From Flammeovirgaceae bacterium SG7u.111 (GTDB taxonomy: Bacteria > Bacteroidota > Bacteroidia > Cytophagales > Flammeovirgaceae), in NCBI GenBank assembly GCA_034044135.1, contig CP139021.1, positions 382,501-446,500 of the forward strand: a DNA stretch of 64,000 bases, given 5' to 3'. This document shows, one piece after another, positions 1 to 11,486 of this stretch (positions are counted from its first letter, which is position 1; each line of letters begins with the position of its first letter). The position numbers were made by a program, and so were the translations under genes. A model generated the notes under the pieces. It was not told the DNA's origin and did not search any database. It saw nothing but the letters and a program-made list of their open reading frames with translations.

Positions 1-2390
<2,390 letters not shown>

Positions 2391-2466
2391 CACGCCGGCA
2401 GACCGTTGGCCGAGGGATACCCTTTCTTATCTGAGACATGCCAGGACTAAAGACATATAAAGACAA

Positions 2467-2577
<111 letters not shown>

Positions 2578-2586
2578 CCACCATGC

Positions 2587-2618
2587 GGGGGCGCCCGAAG
2601 GGCGTCCCCCTTTTTTTT
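2587..2618 (+). terminator. Rho-independent terminator of the rRNA operon
   Basis: A GC-rich hairpin (GGGGGCGCCC, loop GAA, GGGCGTCCCCC, one bulged base) is followed by eight T. It lies 10 nt after the 5S rRNA. Confidence 0.92.
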
Positions 2619-2797
2619 GCCCCTGCCAAACCGCCCCACAGGCAGGCAATGCTCCAGGCGGAACATATGCTTTTTAACAATATAATATGCCTTGCATAGG
2701 CACACCGGATATGGTTTTAAGCATAAAAAGCACCTGTCCACGCCCCCCTTTTCCCAGCCTTTACTATCTTTACCTCCCATTCAATAATTTATATAAA

Positions 2798-3691
2798 ATG
2801 CATTTAGAAAAATTAAAAGTAGGCGTGATAGGAGGTAGAAGGGGTCTTGGTAGCTGGCTTGTAAAATACTTTGCTGATAAAGGTTTTGAAGTATATTTTT
2901 CTTCAAGGAGCGATACATCAATCATAAAAAACAATATAGATCTTGTCCAAAAAACAGACTTGATTTTTCTTAGTGTCCCAATCCAAAACATGGAAGGGGT
3001 ATTGGAAGAGATATTCCCATACCTTGATGGAAAACACTTAGTGGAAGTCTGTAGTGTGAAAAAGTTTTTAGTGGATAAATATCAATCCTTAAAAGGAGAT
3101 TACCCTGATATTAATACTCATTTTTATTCTATCCACCCTATGTTCTCTCAGAGAATACGCACATTAAAGGGACAGGTAATCTTATTTAATTACGCAAGTA
3201 AAGATGATGGTTCATTGATGCCTGAATTGTGGGATATATTTGCCAGTAATGAAGCTACTTTATATGACCTCGATTATATTACACATGATAAAGTAATGGG
3301 GGTTGTACAAGGGCTAAATCATTTTAATATTTTCGTAAGTGCCAAGACGTTGGCTCGAATGAGTCCCCAAATTGGAAAGATTAAAGATTATTCTTCGCCT
3401 CCTTATCGTATTTTCTTGATATTTTTTTCCCGATATGTATTGCAAGACCCAGGATTATATGCAGACATACAAATGTACAATGAGTTTGTACCAGAGGTGT
3501 TAGGTATTTTTAAAGAGGAGGTCGATAAGTTGTTTGATGTAATTCAAACAAAGGATAGAGATACTTTTATAAAGTATGTTGAAAGCTCTCGTTTTTATTT
3601 TGAAGAAAATGAAGAAGACATGGGCATTTCTAATCACTTGATAGAGCAATTAGGTAGATACATCAATAAGTTGAAGAAAGAAAAAGAGTAA
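2798..3691 (+). CDS. Prephenate dehydrogenase-like protein (TyrA family)
   Basis: A 297-residue protein with an N-terminal NAD(P)-binding Rossmann fold: KVGVIGGRRGLGSW at residues 7-20 has the GGxxGLG form of the dinucleotide loop that is common in TyrA proteins. TyrA enzymes oxidise prephenate or arogenate in tyrosine synthesis. A segment with HPMFS near residue 115 fits the family's substrate-binding region, and the rest is the helical dimerisation domain. The reading frame is open upstream to 2687, but ATG 2798 directly precedes the Rossmann strand and is preferred. The protein shares only moderate similarity with textbook TyrA, so the substrate is inferred. It converges on the antiporter gene with 2 bp between the stops. 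Tyrosine supply could be relevant to the tyrosine ammonia-lyase at the far end of the window, but the two are not linked. Confidence 0.8.
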   Translation: MHLEKLKVGVIGGRRGLGSWLVKYFADKGFEVYFSSRSDTSIIKNNIDLVQKTDLIFLSVPIQNMEGVLEEIFPYLDGKHLVEVCSVKKFLVDKYQSLKGDYPDINTHFYSIHPMFSQRIRTLKGQVILFNYASKDDGSLMPELWDIFASNEATLYDLDYITHDKVMGVVQGLNHFNIFVSAKTLARMSPQIGKIKDYSSPPYRIFLIFFSRYVLQDPGLYADIQMYNEFVPEVLGIFKEEVDKLFDVIQTKDRDTFIKYVESSRFYFEENEEDMGISNHLIEQLGRYINKLKKEKE

Positions 3692-3693
3692 AC

Positions 3694-4653
3694 TTAGCCT
3701 CTATAAATTAGGTAAATCATATAAGCGATATATAAAAGGACGAATAAAAAACCGTCCCAACGTTCAACTGTATTTCTTTTACTTGTAGCCATTGCAAAAA
3801 TAAGGAGGCTGCTTGAGAAGATAAGAACGAGTATATCGGTATTATTGATTACGTCGAAGTGCAGAGGTTTAATGACAGAGCTCAGACCTAAAATCCAAAG
3901 AACATTGAAAATATTGGATCCTATTACATTGCCAACAGCAATGTCTGTATTTCTTTTATAAGCTGCTATTGCCGAAGTAACTAATTCAGGCAAAGAAGTT
4001 CCTATAGCGACTACGGTTAAACCGATAAATGATTCGGAAAGCCCAAAAGATGCTGCCATTTCTTTAGCGCCTTCTACTACCCATTTTCCTCCCAAAAAAA
4101 GTCCTGTCATTCCTATTAATATCCATAATATGGATTTCCCCATAGGCATAATTGAAATAACATCCATAGGAACCACATCTTTTCTTTCTTGTGAAATTCT
4201 GACGATGTAAACCATGAAAAGAATAAAGAAAAATAGGAGTATAGCACCATCGGCTCTAGTGAGCATTTGGCTTTCAGACTTGTCAAATAGTGCCGCATTA
4301 GCAAGAAAGCCGACTAAAATTGCCCCAGTTAGTGAAAAGGGAATTTCAGAGAGCATAGTGTTTTTATGGATCGGGAGAGGGTAAATAATTGCAGCAATGC
4401 CTAGAATAAGAAGTACATTGGAAATGTTTGAACCTATGATATTTCCTACTGCTATTTCGGAACTTCCTTGTAAGCTTGAGTAAACATTGACAATAAGCTC
4501 GGGCATAGATGTGCCGAAAGAAACAATGGTAAGTCCAACAATTAAATCGGGTATATTATAACGCTTTGCAAGCGAAGAAGACCCTTCTACTAAAAGATCA
4601 GCTCCCTTGATCAATATTACAAACCCAATTACAAATAGCACATAAATCAGCAT
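3694..4653 (-). CDS. Calcium/sodium antiporter (CaCA superfamily, YrbG-like)
   Basis: A 319-residue inner-membrane protein with about ten hydrophobic segments, the usual length for bacterial YrbG-type exchangers. The two alpha-repeats that form the ion-binding site are clear: GTSMPELIVN followed by GNIIGSNISNVLLILG in the first half (about residues 48-86), and GTSLPELVTS followed by GNVIGSNIFNVLWILG in the second (about 217-255). The acidic residue of each (G/S)xPE motif is present. The family exchanges Na+ (sometimes K+) for Ca2+. It faces away from ccmB, with a 211-bp intergenic region upstream, so it is probably transcribed alone. Confidence 0.93.
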   Translation of the reverse strand: MLIYVLFVIGFVILIKGADLLVEGSSSLAKRYNIPDLIVGLTIVSFGTSMPELIVNVYSSLQGSSEIAVGNIIGSNISNVLLILGIAAIIYPLPIHKNTMLSEIPFSLTGAILVGFLANAALFDKSESQMLTRADGAILLFFFILFMVYIVRISQERKDVVPMDVISIMPMGKSILWILIGMTGLFLGGKWVVEGAKEMAASFGLSESFIGLTVVAIGTSLPELVTSAIAAYKRNTDIAVGNVIGSNIFNVLWILGLSSVIKPLHFDVINNTDILVLIFSSSLLIFAMATSKRNTVERWDGFLFVLLYIAYMIYLIYRG

Positions 4654-4864
4654 CCTGTATGTTTAAAAGTAAGGTTATTTGTTTTCTAATGCATAGTAGC
4701 GAATATAGTCCCTTCAAAAAACGCAAGATTCTTGTCTGATTACACTGTTTCGCTAAAAACTTTTCGAACACTCTATTTCATTTATTAGGGATACTGGTAT
4801 GGTAGTCTTAATTTTACCATTTCAGTTGGCTTCCATAACTTTTTGGTAGCCTTAGCTTTTAACT

Positions 4865-5539
4865 ATGCAGTTGTTTTTTAAAGAAGTTTGGGTGCTAGTT
4901 CAAAAAGAGTTCAAACTAGAATGGCGGCAAAAATACGCATTTAATGGTATTTTGCTCTATGTAGTGGGTGTTGTTTTTGTCTGTTATCTTAGTTTTAACC
5001 TTCGTATGGGAGAGCTTACACCTATTACGTGGAATACCCTTTTCTGGATCATCATCCTTTTTTCCGCAATCAATGGTGTTTCAAAAAGCTTTCAGCAAGA
5101 GCGGGAAGGAAGATATATTTTCTATTATCAAATAGTAGGGCCAGAGGCTATCATTTGCTCTAAGATCATATATAATACCATTCTTATGTTGGCTGTGTCA
5201 TTTGCCGGCCTCCTTGTGTTTTCAGTTGTAATGGGTAATCCTGTACAAGATTTAGGACTTTATATTTTGGTGCTTTTTTTAGGGGCAATCGGCTTTTCCT
5301 CAGGGCTTACGCTTGTATCTGGAATTGCCGCCAAGGCAAGTAATAGCGGAACTGCAATGTCGATCTTGGGGCTGCCTGTAATTTTACCCATGCTACTTAT
5401 GCTCATCAAAGTTTCTAAAAATGCCATGGATGGTCTTGATAGGACTGTGAGTTATGACGAAATTTTAACGATATTTGCAATCAATTTAATCGTAATTGTT
5501 GTTTCAATTATTCTGTTCCCTTATTTGTGGAGAACATAA
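4865..5539 (+). CDS. ccmB: Heme exporter protein CcmB
   Basis: A 224-residue membrane protein with about six transmembrane helices, the normal CcmB size. The N terminus contains the family-typical VLVQKEFKLEWRQK, followed by helices starting with GILLYVVGVVFVCYLS and an FxxINGVSKSFQQERE segment around residues 74-87. CcmB is the permease of the CcmAB complex, which uses ATP to release holo-CcmE from CcmC during cytochrome c maturation (system I). The ATPase gene ccmA is not adjacent and must be elsewhere if the system works. It is the first gene of a four-gene run, and ccmC starts 25 bp downstream. Confidence 0.93.
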   Translation: MQLFFKEVWVLVQKEFKLEWRQKYAFNGILLYVVGVVFVCYLSFNLRMGELTPITWNTLFWIIILFSAINGVSKSFQQEREGRYIFYYQIVGPEAIICSKIIYNTILMLAVSFAGLLVFSVVMGNPVQDLGLYILVLFLGAIGFSSGLTLVSGIAAKASNSGTAMSILGLPVILPMLLMLIKVSKNAMDGLDRTVSYDEILTIFAINLIVIVVSIILFPYLWRT

Positions 5540-5564
5540 CCGATTGCCTAATTAATAAATTATT

Positions 5565-6272
5565 ATGCCTTTAAAAATTAAAGGGCTTTGGTGGAAATTG
5601 TTGACCATCGCTTTACTCTTATTCACGGTTATTTGGGGTTTTTTCCAAGAAGTCCCTCGTATGTATCCGCTCCAAGAAACTATCCGAAACTTGTACTTCC
5701 ATGTTCCTATGTGGTTTGGGATGATTATTATTTTAGGAGCGTCGGTGGTTTACTCCATAAAGTATCTCAAGAATCCGTTGCCAAAATATGATAACCTAGC
5801 GGTTTCTTGTGTAAATGTGGGAGTGATGTTTGGCGTGTTAGGAATGATTACGGGAATGTTTTGGGCTCAATTTACTTGGGGCTATTTTTGGAGTGGTGAC
5901 CCTAAGCAAAATGCTGCTGCGGTGGGTTTGCTCATCTACTTTGCTTATGGTATTTTAAGAGGTCTTTTTGAAGACGACTCTCAAAAAAAGCGTATAAGTG
6001 CTATATATAATATTTTTGCCTACGCCACGCTTATTCCCCTCATGTTCATTTTACCAAGGCTTACCGATTCTTTGCACCCAGGTAATGGAGGAAACCCTGG
6101 TTTTAATGCCTATGACCTTGATTCTAAGTTGAGAATGGTGTTTTATCCAGCGGTAATTGGCTGGACTCTTTTGGGAGCATGGATAGTAGATATAAATGCT
6201 CGGATGAAAAATTCGAACGACCAGCTTGATGAAATACAATTTGCCAACGATAAAGTAGGGCAAGTTCAGTAG
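5565..6272 (+). CDS. ccmC: Heme-handling protein CcmC (cytochrome c assembly protein)
   Basis: A 235-residue protein with six predicted transmembrane helices. It carries the tryptophan-rich WWD-type motif WGYFWSGDPK (near residues 106-115), a variant of WGxxWxWDxR, with the two flanking heme-ligand candidates: His in YFHVPMW (near 45) and His in DSLHPG (near 168). CcmC presents heme to CcmE at the periplasmic face. The gene sits between ccmB and the ccmD-like gene, as expected for an operon. The CcmC family also contains CcsA/CcmF-type relatives, but the short length and the ccmB neighbour support CcmC. Confidence 0.93.
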   Translation: MPLKIKGLWWKLLTIALLLFTVIWGFFQEVPRMYPLQETIRNLYFHVPMWFGMIIILGASVVYSIKYLKNPLPKYDNLAVSCVNVGVMFGVLGMITGMFWAQFTWGYFWSGDPKQNAAAVGLLIYFAYGILRGLFEDDSQKKRISAIYNIFAYATLIPLMFILPRLTDSLHPGNGGNPGFNAYDLDSKLRMVFYPAVIGWTLLGAWIVDINARMKNSNDQLDEIQFANDKVGQVQ

Positions 6273-6298
6273 CAATAAATTTAAAGCTCAATTATAAA

Positions 6299-6571
6299 AT
6301 GTCATTTAAAAAAACAGTTGCCTCATTTTTAATCGCTTTCAGTACTATTATTTTAGTACCTAAAAGTGAGATATTTGCACAAGACAAAATTGCTATTACC
6401 GAACAAGATTACAATAATGGTGAAGTAGAAATGGCTGACAAGCTAAGAGAAAATGGGAAGATTTATGTAGTAGTTGGATCGCTTACAGCAGTGTTGATAG
6501 GCGTTTTTGTCTATTTGTTTAGCTTGGAAAAAAAACTTGGGAAGGTTGAAAAAGAACTTGCCCAGAAATAA
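6299..6571 (+). CDS. CcmD-family small membrane protein
   Basis: A 90-residue protein with an N-terminal hydrophobic segment that looks like a signal peptide (ending near SEIFAQ), a short acidic stretch, then the block RENGKIYVVVGSLTAVLIGV, which leads into a single transmembrane helix and a lysine-rich cytosolic tail with coiled-coil character (LEKKLGKVEKELAQK). Bacteroidota CcmD-like proteins share this NGKIYVVVG layout. CcmD links CcmC and CcmE in system I. It lies 26 bp after ccmC and 39 bp before ccmE. It is longer than proteobacterial CcmD, which has one helix and no signal peptide. Confidence 0.8.
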   Translation: MSFKKTVASFLIAFSTIILVPKSEIFAQDKIAITEQDYNNGEVEMADKLRENGKIYVVVGSLTAVLIGVFVYLFSLEKKLGKVEKELAQK

Positions 6572-6610
6572 TAATTACTAGTTGATATTTATCTAAACCG
6601 ATATTTACTA

Positions 6611-7045
6611 ATGAAAACTACACATATAATAGGCATAGTAGTAATAGCCGTAGCTATTGGAATCATTGTTTCTACAGCAGGAGATGCCAGTCAATATGTT
6701 ACCTTCGATACAGCCTTCAAAATGGCAAAAAATGGCGATGATTCTAAAATCCATGTGATTGGAGAACTTAAAAAGGATGCAAGCAACCAAGTGGTTGGAG
6801 TGAATTACAATCCGTTGAAAGACCCTAATTATTTGTCTTTTAAGTTGGTAGATGATAATAAAGAAGAGCATGAAGTGGTGTGTTTTAACCCTCCTGCGTC
6901 TATGCGAGACTTCGAGCATTCCGAAAAAGTAGTCATCATTGGAAATGTACAGGAAGGCAAGTTTGTAGCCAGCCAGATCCTAATGAAATGTCCTTCCAAA
7001 TACGAGGACAAAGAAGTACAAGCCAATGCTGTAAGCAAACTTTAA
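6611..7045 (+). CDS. ccmE: Cytochrome c maturation heme chaperone CcmE, CXXXY type
   Basis: A 144-residue protein with an N-terminal transmembrane anchor (residues 5-21) and a periplasmic OB-fold domain, the usual CcmE architecture. CcmE binds heme covalently and carries it to CcmF for attachment to apocytochromes. The classical heme ligand motif HxxxY is replaced here by C127-P-S-K-Y131. The CXXXY form is known from the Ccm variant called system I* (for example Desulfovibrio and archaea), which lacks CcmH. Its stop codon overlaps the end of a decayed gene on the other strand, and no ccmF follows, although ccmF is a common next gene in related operons. Confidence 0.9.
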   Translation: MKTTHIIGIVVIAVAIGIIVSTAGDASQYVTFDTAFKMAKNGDDSKIHVIGELKKDASNQVVGVNYNPLKDPNYLSFKLVDDNKEEHEVVCFNPPASMRDFEHSEKVVIIGNVQEGKFVASQILMKCPSKYEDKEVQANAVSKL

Positions 7046-7650
7046 ATTTTCAGGGCTTCTAGTATTTTGGGGAATTTCACTTCAAAAATTTCCCCACTCA
7101 AGTCCAACGTCAACGATTCCCGCAACCTCCTCACTATTTCGAGAAGGTTGTTTTGCAACTGTGAATAGTGAGAGTGTTCATTTTATAAGTCCTCAATTCC
7201 CCTTCTTTTAGCTACTCACTGCTTATCAGGGAATCCAACTCCTATCCTATATGGTCGAGTGCATTGTACACAAAATATCTCTCAAAAAATGAGGAATCAA
7301 TGGTACAAGGGGTAAACCTCGTCTTCTTAAGCTTTTCATCAAAAAAGGAAAGCATCGATCCCATCGCTACCCATGCAGAAAGCAAGCTATTCCGAGAAAC
7401 TAGCGAAAGGATAAAATCACTTTTTCTCACACATTTCTCAATAAAGCTTTTAATATCTTTTCCTGCTACCATTATTTCAGCATCTATCATTACATAAAAA
7501 CCTGCTTCTACTAACTTGTTTTTAATCAAGTGTACAACTTCTTTATCTTGGTGATTGTAAGAGATAAAAACAGTCTTACCACTTACTGGTCTAAGTTCTG
7601 CCAGAGAAGGTCTGGCAATTCGATGACATACCCAAAAAGATCTTCTTTCC
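7042..7650 (-). pseudogene. Remnant of a TIR-domain protein gene
   Basis: Reading the minus strand from about 7577 gives KTVFISYNHQDKEVV, the first strand and box 1 of a TIR domain, followed by a full TIR-like core with the second-strand segment GFYVMIDAE, the helix KDIKSFIEKCV and a conserved SLLSAWVAM. This frame stops at 7242 in the middle of the expected domain end. The C-terminal part resumes in another frame (about 7180 down to the stop at 7042-7044) with NNLLEIVRRLRESLTLDLSG, a tail typical of Bacteroidota TIR proteins. No start codon fits the TIR frame upstream. At least one frameshift plus internal stops make this a dead gene. TIR domains of this type often hydrolyse NAD+ in anti-phage defence; that role is only inferred for the ancestor. 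Confidence 0.78.
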
Positions 7651-7900
7651 TCTCTGCTCTACATGTAATGAAACCCTTATTTTGAAGTTTAGATAAAGAA
7701 ATAGTCATACTAGTAGTATCCATTTTTAGTACTTCTGCTTCTTTCGCCAAGTCTATTCGAAAGATGGGATCATCTAATGGTATTTAACTTTGGCGCTTTT
7801 CCAAAAGCTATTCAAGCATTTTTTTCTGTTCGGAAAGCATACGCACGATATTTGGGAGAGAAGAAAAGAGTAAATCAGGAGTTTTTACGTTAAGAGAATG
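7583..7900 (-). pseudogene. Decayed winged-helix DNA-binding gene fragment (MarR-like)
   Basis: On the minus strand the frame ending at 7583 encodes a helix-rich segment (LFSSLPNIVRMLSEQKKMLE), an in-frame TAG, LLEKRQS, an in-frame TAA, and then a winged-helix region containing FRIDLAKEAEV, SMTISLSKLQNKGFI and CRAERKED, which resembles the recognition helix and wing of MarR-type regulators. It has two internal stop codons and no credible start. It lies immediately upstream of the TIR remnant, in a different frame, so the two could be parts of one former fused gene or of a two-gene unit; the sequence cannot decide. The MarR comparison is by eye. Confidence 0.6.
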
Positions 7901-8003
7901 CTAAAATGTAAGCAAGCTCTAGTATTCAATATTGGAAAAAGCCCTACAAGGGGCAAGTTTTTTTGAGGGGGCGAGAAAGGGTCGCCCATAACCCAACAAG
8001 AAA

Positions 8004-8510
8004 ATGCAACAATTTAAATTGTCGAATAAGAATAAAGCCTATATTTTTCTGTTTGCCCTCACGCTCATGATTTGCGGAGTAGTCACAAGACTTCCCATTG
8101 CTTTTTTTGTTGTTAGTATTCCTATTTTGCTTTTTGCGCTATTTTCCAAAGGGGCAATTGTTTCTGTGGAAAAATCAAAGTTAATCATCGATGAAAAACT
8201 TGTTTTCCCATTTAATAGCATAGCGATGTTGTGTTATATTTCAAAAGAACATAAATCAGAAATAGAAGATGATCCCACGGCATTGGAAGGAAACGAGTCG
8301 CTAGTACAATCTTTCAGAATAGATAATTATAAGGATGATAGTTATTTTTTTGTGGGTCAGAAATATGGAAATAAGGAGGAATTACTAACCTTTTTGTTGA
8401 AAAAAATGCCTCCATCCAGAATAGAAATCAAATATTATAGCGAAACCTCTGCTCTTTTTGGGGAAAGTTTTGTAATGGAAAATAATACCAAAGAGCGGTA
8501 CAAGGTTTAA
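8004..8510 (+). CDS. Hypothetical membrane protein with two N-terminal helices
   Basis: A 168-residue protein of unknown function. Residues about 12-30 and 33-50 form two transmembrane helices separated by a tight turn (TRLP), and the rest is soluble. After the helices, the pattern SKGAIVSVEKSKLIIDEKLVFPFNSI resembles the strand-rich start of bacterial PH-like domains, but this is only a visual impression. The stop overlaps the stop of the convergent sensor kinase gene by 3 bp. The start at 8004 follows about 100 bp of non-coding sequence and no upstream ATG fits better. Confidence 0.7.
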   Translation: MQQFKLSNKNKAYIFLFALTLMICGVVTRLPIAFFVVSIPILLFALFSKGAIVSVEKSKLIIDEKLVFPFNSIAMLCYISKEHKSEIEDDPTALEGNESLVQSFRIDNYKDDSYFFVGQKYGNKEELLTFLLKKMPPSRIEIKYYSETSALFGESFVMENNTKERYKV

Positions 8511-9871
8511 AAAATTAAATTGAAAATGGTGCCTTCCCCAGGTGCTGAAGAAGCCGTGATACTCCCTTTGTGTTGACGCATAATTTGCCTAGAAAGGCTT
8601 AATCCAATTCCAGAACCCAATTTTTTGGTGGTGAAAAAAGGAATGAAAATCCTGTCGAGAGCATCCTTGTCAATACCAGGACCATTATCCTTTACCGAAA
8701 TCATAGGGCGGTTGTCCTTATTTTGGACTCCAGACAGAATAATTACCTTATCCGAATTTTCCTCTTCGCTCATTTCTTGAAGTGCCTGCACCGCATTTTT
8801 GATCATATTGATCAGTACTTGTTCAATTTGTGCTTGGTCGGCGGTCACAATCAATGAGTCTGGCTCTAACTTGGTGAGCAACTTTACCTGATGTTGCTCA
8901 CATTCGTGCGTCATCAAGATTTTTGTGTGTTGGAACAGTTCGCTCACTTTCACATGCTCAAAGTTAGGCTCGGGCATGTGCGTAAGGTTTCGGAAATCGT
9001 TCACAAAGTGGATCAGCGCATCACTTCGCCTCATAATGGTCTGCACTGCTAAATTGATATCTTCCAAATCTTCTTTGGGGACAGTATCCCCCTCCTGCTC
9101 TTGGTAATAATCTACTTCCCCTTTTATAGTAGAAGCTAAAGAAGAAATAGGGGCAACGGAGTTCATTATTTCGTGGGTAAGAACCCTGATAAGGTTTTGC
9201 CAAGCTTCCATTTCCTGGTCTTCCAGTTCCGAATGGATGTTTTGAACGGTGACCAACTTAAACTCTTCTCCCTTTAGGTAAAGCTCAATGGCATAAATGG
9301 CTATTTGGACTACTTCTCCATTATCTCGCACCCTCACCAAAGCTTTTGCGCCCGTGCGTAGCTTGTGCAAATGATCTACTAATTCAGGGCTGTATTCTGC
9401 TAAGCGGGAAATGTTTTTGAGGCGGTTTACCTTAAAAAGCCGCTTTGCCGCCGTGTTGATAATTTGGACATCACCATTTCTATCGAAAGAAACAATGCCG
9501 ATCCCTATATGGTGGATAATATTTTTGAGATATTGATATTCGGCTTCTTTTTCGGAGCGAATGTTTTTAAAGTTTTGGATTACCTTGTTGAACTCGCTGC
9601 TAAGCTCATCAAAGCTTCCTCCTTTTCCGCTGAGCTTATAAGTTTGGGAGAAATCATCGTAGCGGATAGACCCCAAAAAATCTAGCAGTTCGCGGTTAGT
9701 ATTTTCCAATAAGTTGATCATGGTAATCACCTGATAAATGATTACTCCGCCAACAAAGCCCATAGTAATGAAATAGGATTCCGATTGTAGCAAGTACATA
9801 AAAAGGAAAATCGAAAACCCTAAACCCAATACACGTGAAATGACTTTTAGGCGAAAATCCTTAAAGCCCAT
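8507..9871 (-). CDS. Sensor histidine kinase, NtrY-like
   Basis: A 454-residue membrane kinase. Two helices lie in residues 10-55, followed by a HAMP-like linker (60-110), a PAS-like domain (about 112-215, GIGIVSFDRNGDVQIINTAA), and a kinase core with the phospho-acceptor His233 in LTHEIMNSVAP. The ATP-binding domain has DNGPGID, FFTTKKLGSGIGLSL and related boxes. The sequence around the His is the NtrY/NtrB type. The start overlaps the end of the upstream sigma-54 activator by 11 bp, so the two are cotranscribed and very likely cognate partners. The signal it senses is not evident; no periplasmic domain of any size is present. Confidence 0.93.
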   Translation of the reverse strand: MGFKDFRLKVISRVLGLGFSIFLFMYLLQSESYFITMGFVGGVIIYQVITMINLLENTNRELLDFLGSIRYDDFSQTYKLSGKGGSFDELSSEFNKVIQNFKNIRSEKEAEYQYLKNIIHHIGIGIVSFDRNGDVQIINTAAKRLFKVNRLKNISRLAEYSPELVDHLHKLRTGAKALVRVRDNGEVVQIAIYAIELYLKGEEFKLVTVQNIHSELEDQEMEAWQNLIRVLTHEIMNSVAPISSLASTIKGEVDYYQEQEGDTVPKEDLEDINLAVQTIMRRSDALIHFVNDFRNLTHMPEPNFEHVKVSELFQHTKILMTHECEQHQVKLLTKLEPDSLIVTADQAQIEQVLINMIKNAVQALQEMSEEENSDKVIILSGVQNKDNRPMISVKDNGPGIDKDALDRIFIPFFTTKKLGSGIGLSLSRQIMRQHKGSITASSAPGEGTIFNLIF

Positions 9872-11243
9872 GCTTTTCTAATCGTCTATAAAGTGATGCC
9901 CTTGTAAGGCCCAATGATTTTGCTGCTTTCGAAATATTACCCGAATGTTTGCTGATCGCTTTTTGGATCATCATTTTTTCTACAGTGTCCAAATCGTATT
10001 CCGAAAAGTCCATGTCGTCCGATTCGCTTTTTTCTACCAGAAAGAGAAAATCATGAGGCTGGAGCAAATCTTCATCGCTCATGATCACCGCTCTTTCCAG
10101 AGCATGTTGTAGTTCCCGCACATTGCCAGGCCAGTGGTATTTCTCAAATTTTTTGAGGGTGGAGGGGGATAGGCGTTTTTTCGGTTTGCGATACTTTTGG
10201 CAATACATTTCAATAAAATGATCGGCAAGCTTTGGTAAATCTTCAGCCCTGTCTCGTAGCGGAGGGAGGTGGATTTCTACCGTATTTATCCTGTAAAGTA
10301 AATCTTGCCTAAAGTCATTGTCGCCCACCATTTCGTAAAGCGGCATATTGGTAGCGCAAACTAAGCGGATATCAATCGGGGTCGATTTATTGGCACCTAC
10401 CCGTGTAATTTCCCTCCGTTGAAGCACAGTAAGCAGCTTCGATTGTAAGGATAAGGAAAGGTTTCCTATCTCATCCAAAAATAGCGTACCGCCACTGGCA
10501 ACTTCAAATCGACCAGCTCTGTCTTCTTTGGCATCGGTAAAAGCCCCTTTTTTGTGCCCAAAAAGCTCGCTTTCAAAAAGGCTTTCGGTAATCGTACCCA
10601 TATCCACTCCTATAAATACATTATCGTTTCTGAGCGACTGTTGGTGAATGGCACGGGCTATTACTTCTTTTCCCGTTCCGTTCTCGCCCAGAATAAGGAT
10701 GTTAGCATCTGTAGATGCGACTTTTTCGATGATCTTGAACACTTCCTGCATAGGTTGGCTACTTCCTATTATCTCACCAAAGTGCCCTTTTTTATTTATT
10801 TCCGAAGCAAGGCTATTTCGCTGTTGCTTTAGCGTGTTCACCTCATTTTTAGCCTGCTTTAACCGTACAGCAGTTGTAAGCGTGGCAATTAATTTTTCAT
10901 TTTGCCAAGGTTTCAATACAAAATCGGTTGCCCCAGAGCGTAAGGCCCTCACTGCCATTTCCACGTCTCCATAAGCCGTAATCAAGATCACTACCGCATC
11001 GGGGTCGATCTCCAAAATTTGCTCTAGCCAATGGAAGCCCTCTTTGCCGCTTGTGATATCCTTGCTGAAGTTCATATCCAGCAAGATTACATCATACGAA
11101 TCATTGTTGAGAAGGAAAGGGATCTTTTTAGGATTGCTTTCAATCTGCACCAAATCTGCATGCTTTTTAAGTAAAAGTTTTGCAGCTAAGAGTATATCTT
11201 CATTATCGTCAATTACTAATATCTTACCTAATGGTTTGCCCAT
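9861..11243 (-). CDS. Sigma-54-dependent response regulator, NtrC family
   Basis: A 460-residue activator. It has an N-terminal receiver with Asp56 in VILLDMNFS and the acidic pair IDDNED, a central AAA+ domain (about 150-390) with Walker A GENGTGKE, the sigma-54 contact loop GAFTDA and the sensor motif around GGTLFLDEIG, and a C-terminal Fis-type helix-turn-helix (GNISKAAKSLGLTRASLYRRL). Such proteins open sigma-54 promoters when phosphorylated. It is the first gene of a two-gene unit with the NtrY-like kinase. The targets cannot be told from the window; no convincing -24/-12 promoter was found nearby. Confidence 0.94.
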   Translation of the reverse strand: MGKPLGKILVIDDNEDILLAAKLLLKKHADLVQIESNPKKIPFLLNNDSYDVILLDMNFSKDITSGKEGFHWLEQILEIDPDAVVILITAYGDVEMAVRALRSGATDFVLKPWQNEKLIATLTTAVRLKQAKNEVNTLKQQRNSLASEINKKGHFGEIIGSSQPMQEVFKIIEKVASTDANILILGENGTGKEVIARAIHQQSLRNDNVFIGVDMGTITESLFESELFGHKKGAFTDAKEDRAGRFEVASGGTLFLDEIGNLSLSLQSKLLTVLQRREITRVGANKSTPIDIRLVCATNMPLYEMVGDNDFRQDLLYRINTVEIHLPPLRDRAEDLPKLADHFIEMYCQKYRKPKKRLSPSTLKKFEKYHWPGNVRELQHALERAVIMSDEDLLQPHDFLFLVEKSESDDMDFSEYDLDTVEKMMIQKAISKHSGNISKAAKSLGLTRASLYRRLEKHGL

Positions 11244-11486
11244 CTATCTCTCAGGTTAAATTGTTTGAGTTATCCAAAGCTATGTGTTTTGCACAGGCTC
11301 TAGCCAAAGTTATAAAAAGTTGTGCAATTTCGGACACTTTTCATTTGCTATTCCTCTTTTTCTATCAAACTAAAATCAATGTTTTTGTTAAAAGAAAAAA
11401 GGAATATTCCATGCGGAACGCCAAGCTTATAACAGCGGAAGATTTCTTTTTTGGAAATTGTTTTGTGGCGAAAAGTTTAAAAAACG

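Noticed and set aside
7264-7497. Plus-strand frame of 77 codons
   Set aside because: It is the antisense shadow of the TIR remnant.
11270-11345. Possible sigma-54 promoter (TGTCC...TTGCA) on the minus strand upstream of the NtrC-like gene
   Set aside because: The GG of the -24 element is missing, so the match is too weak.
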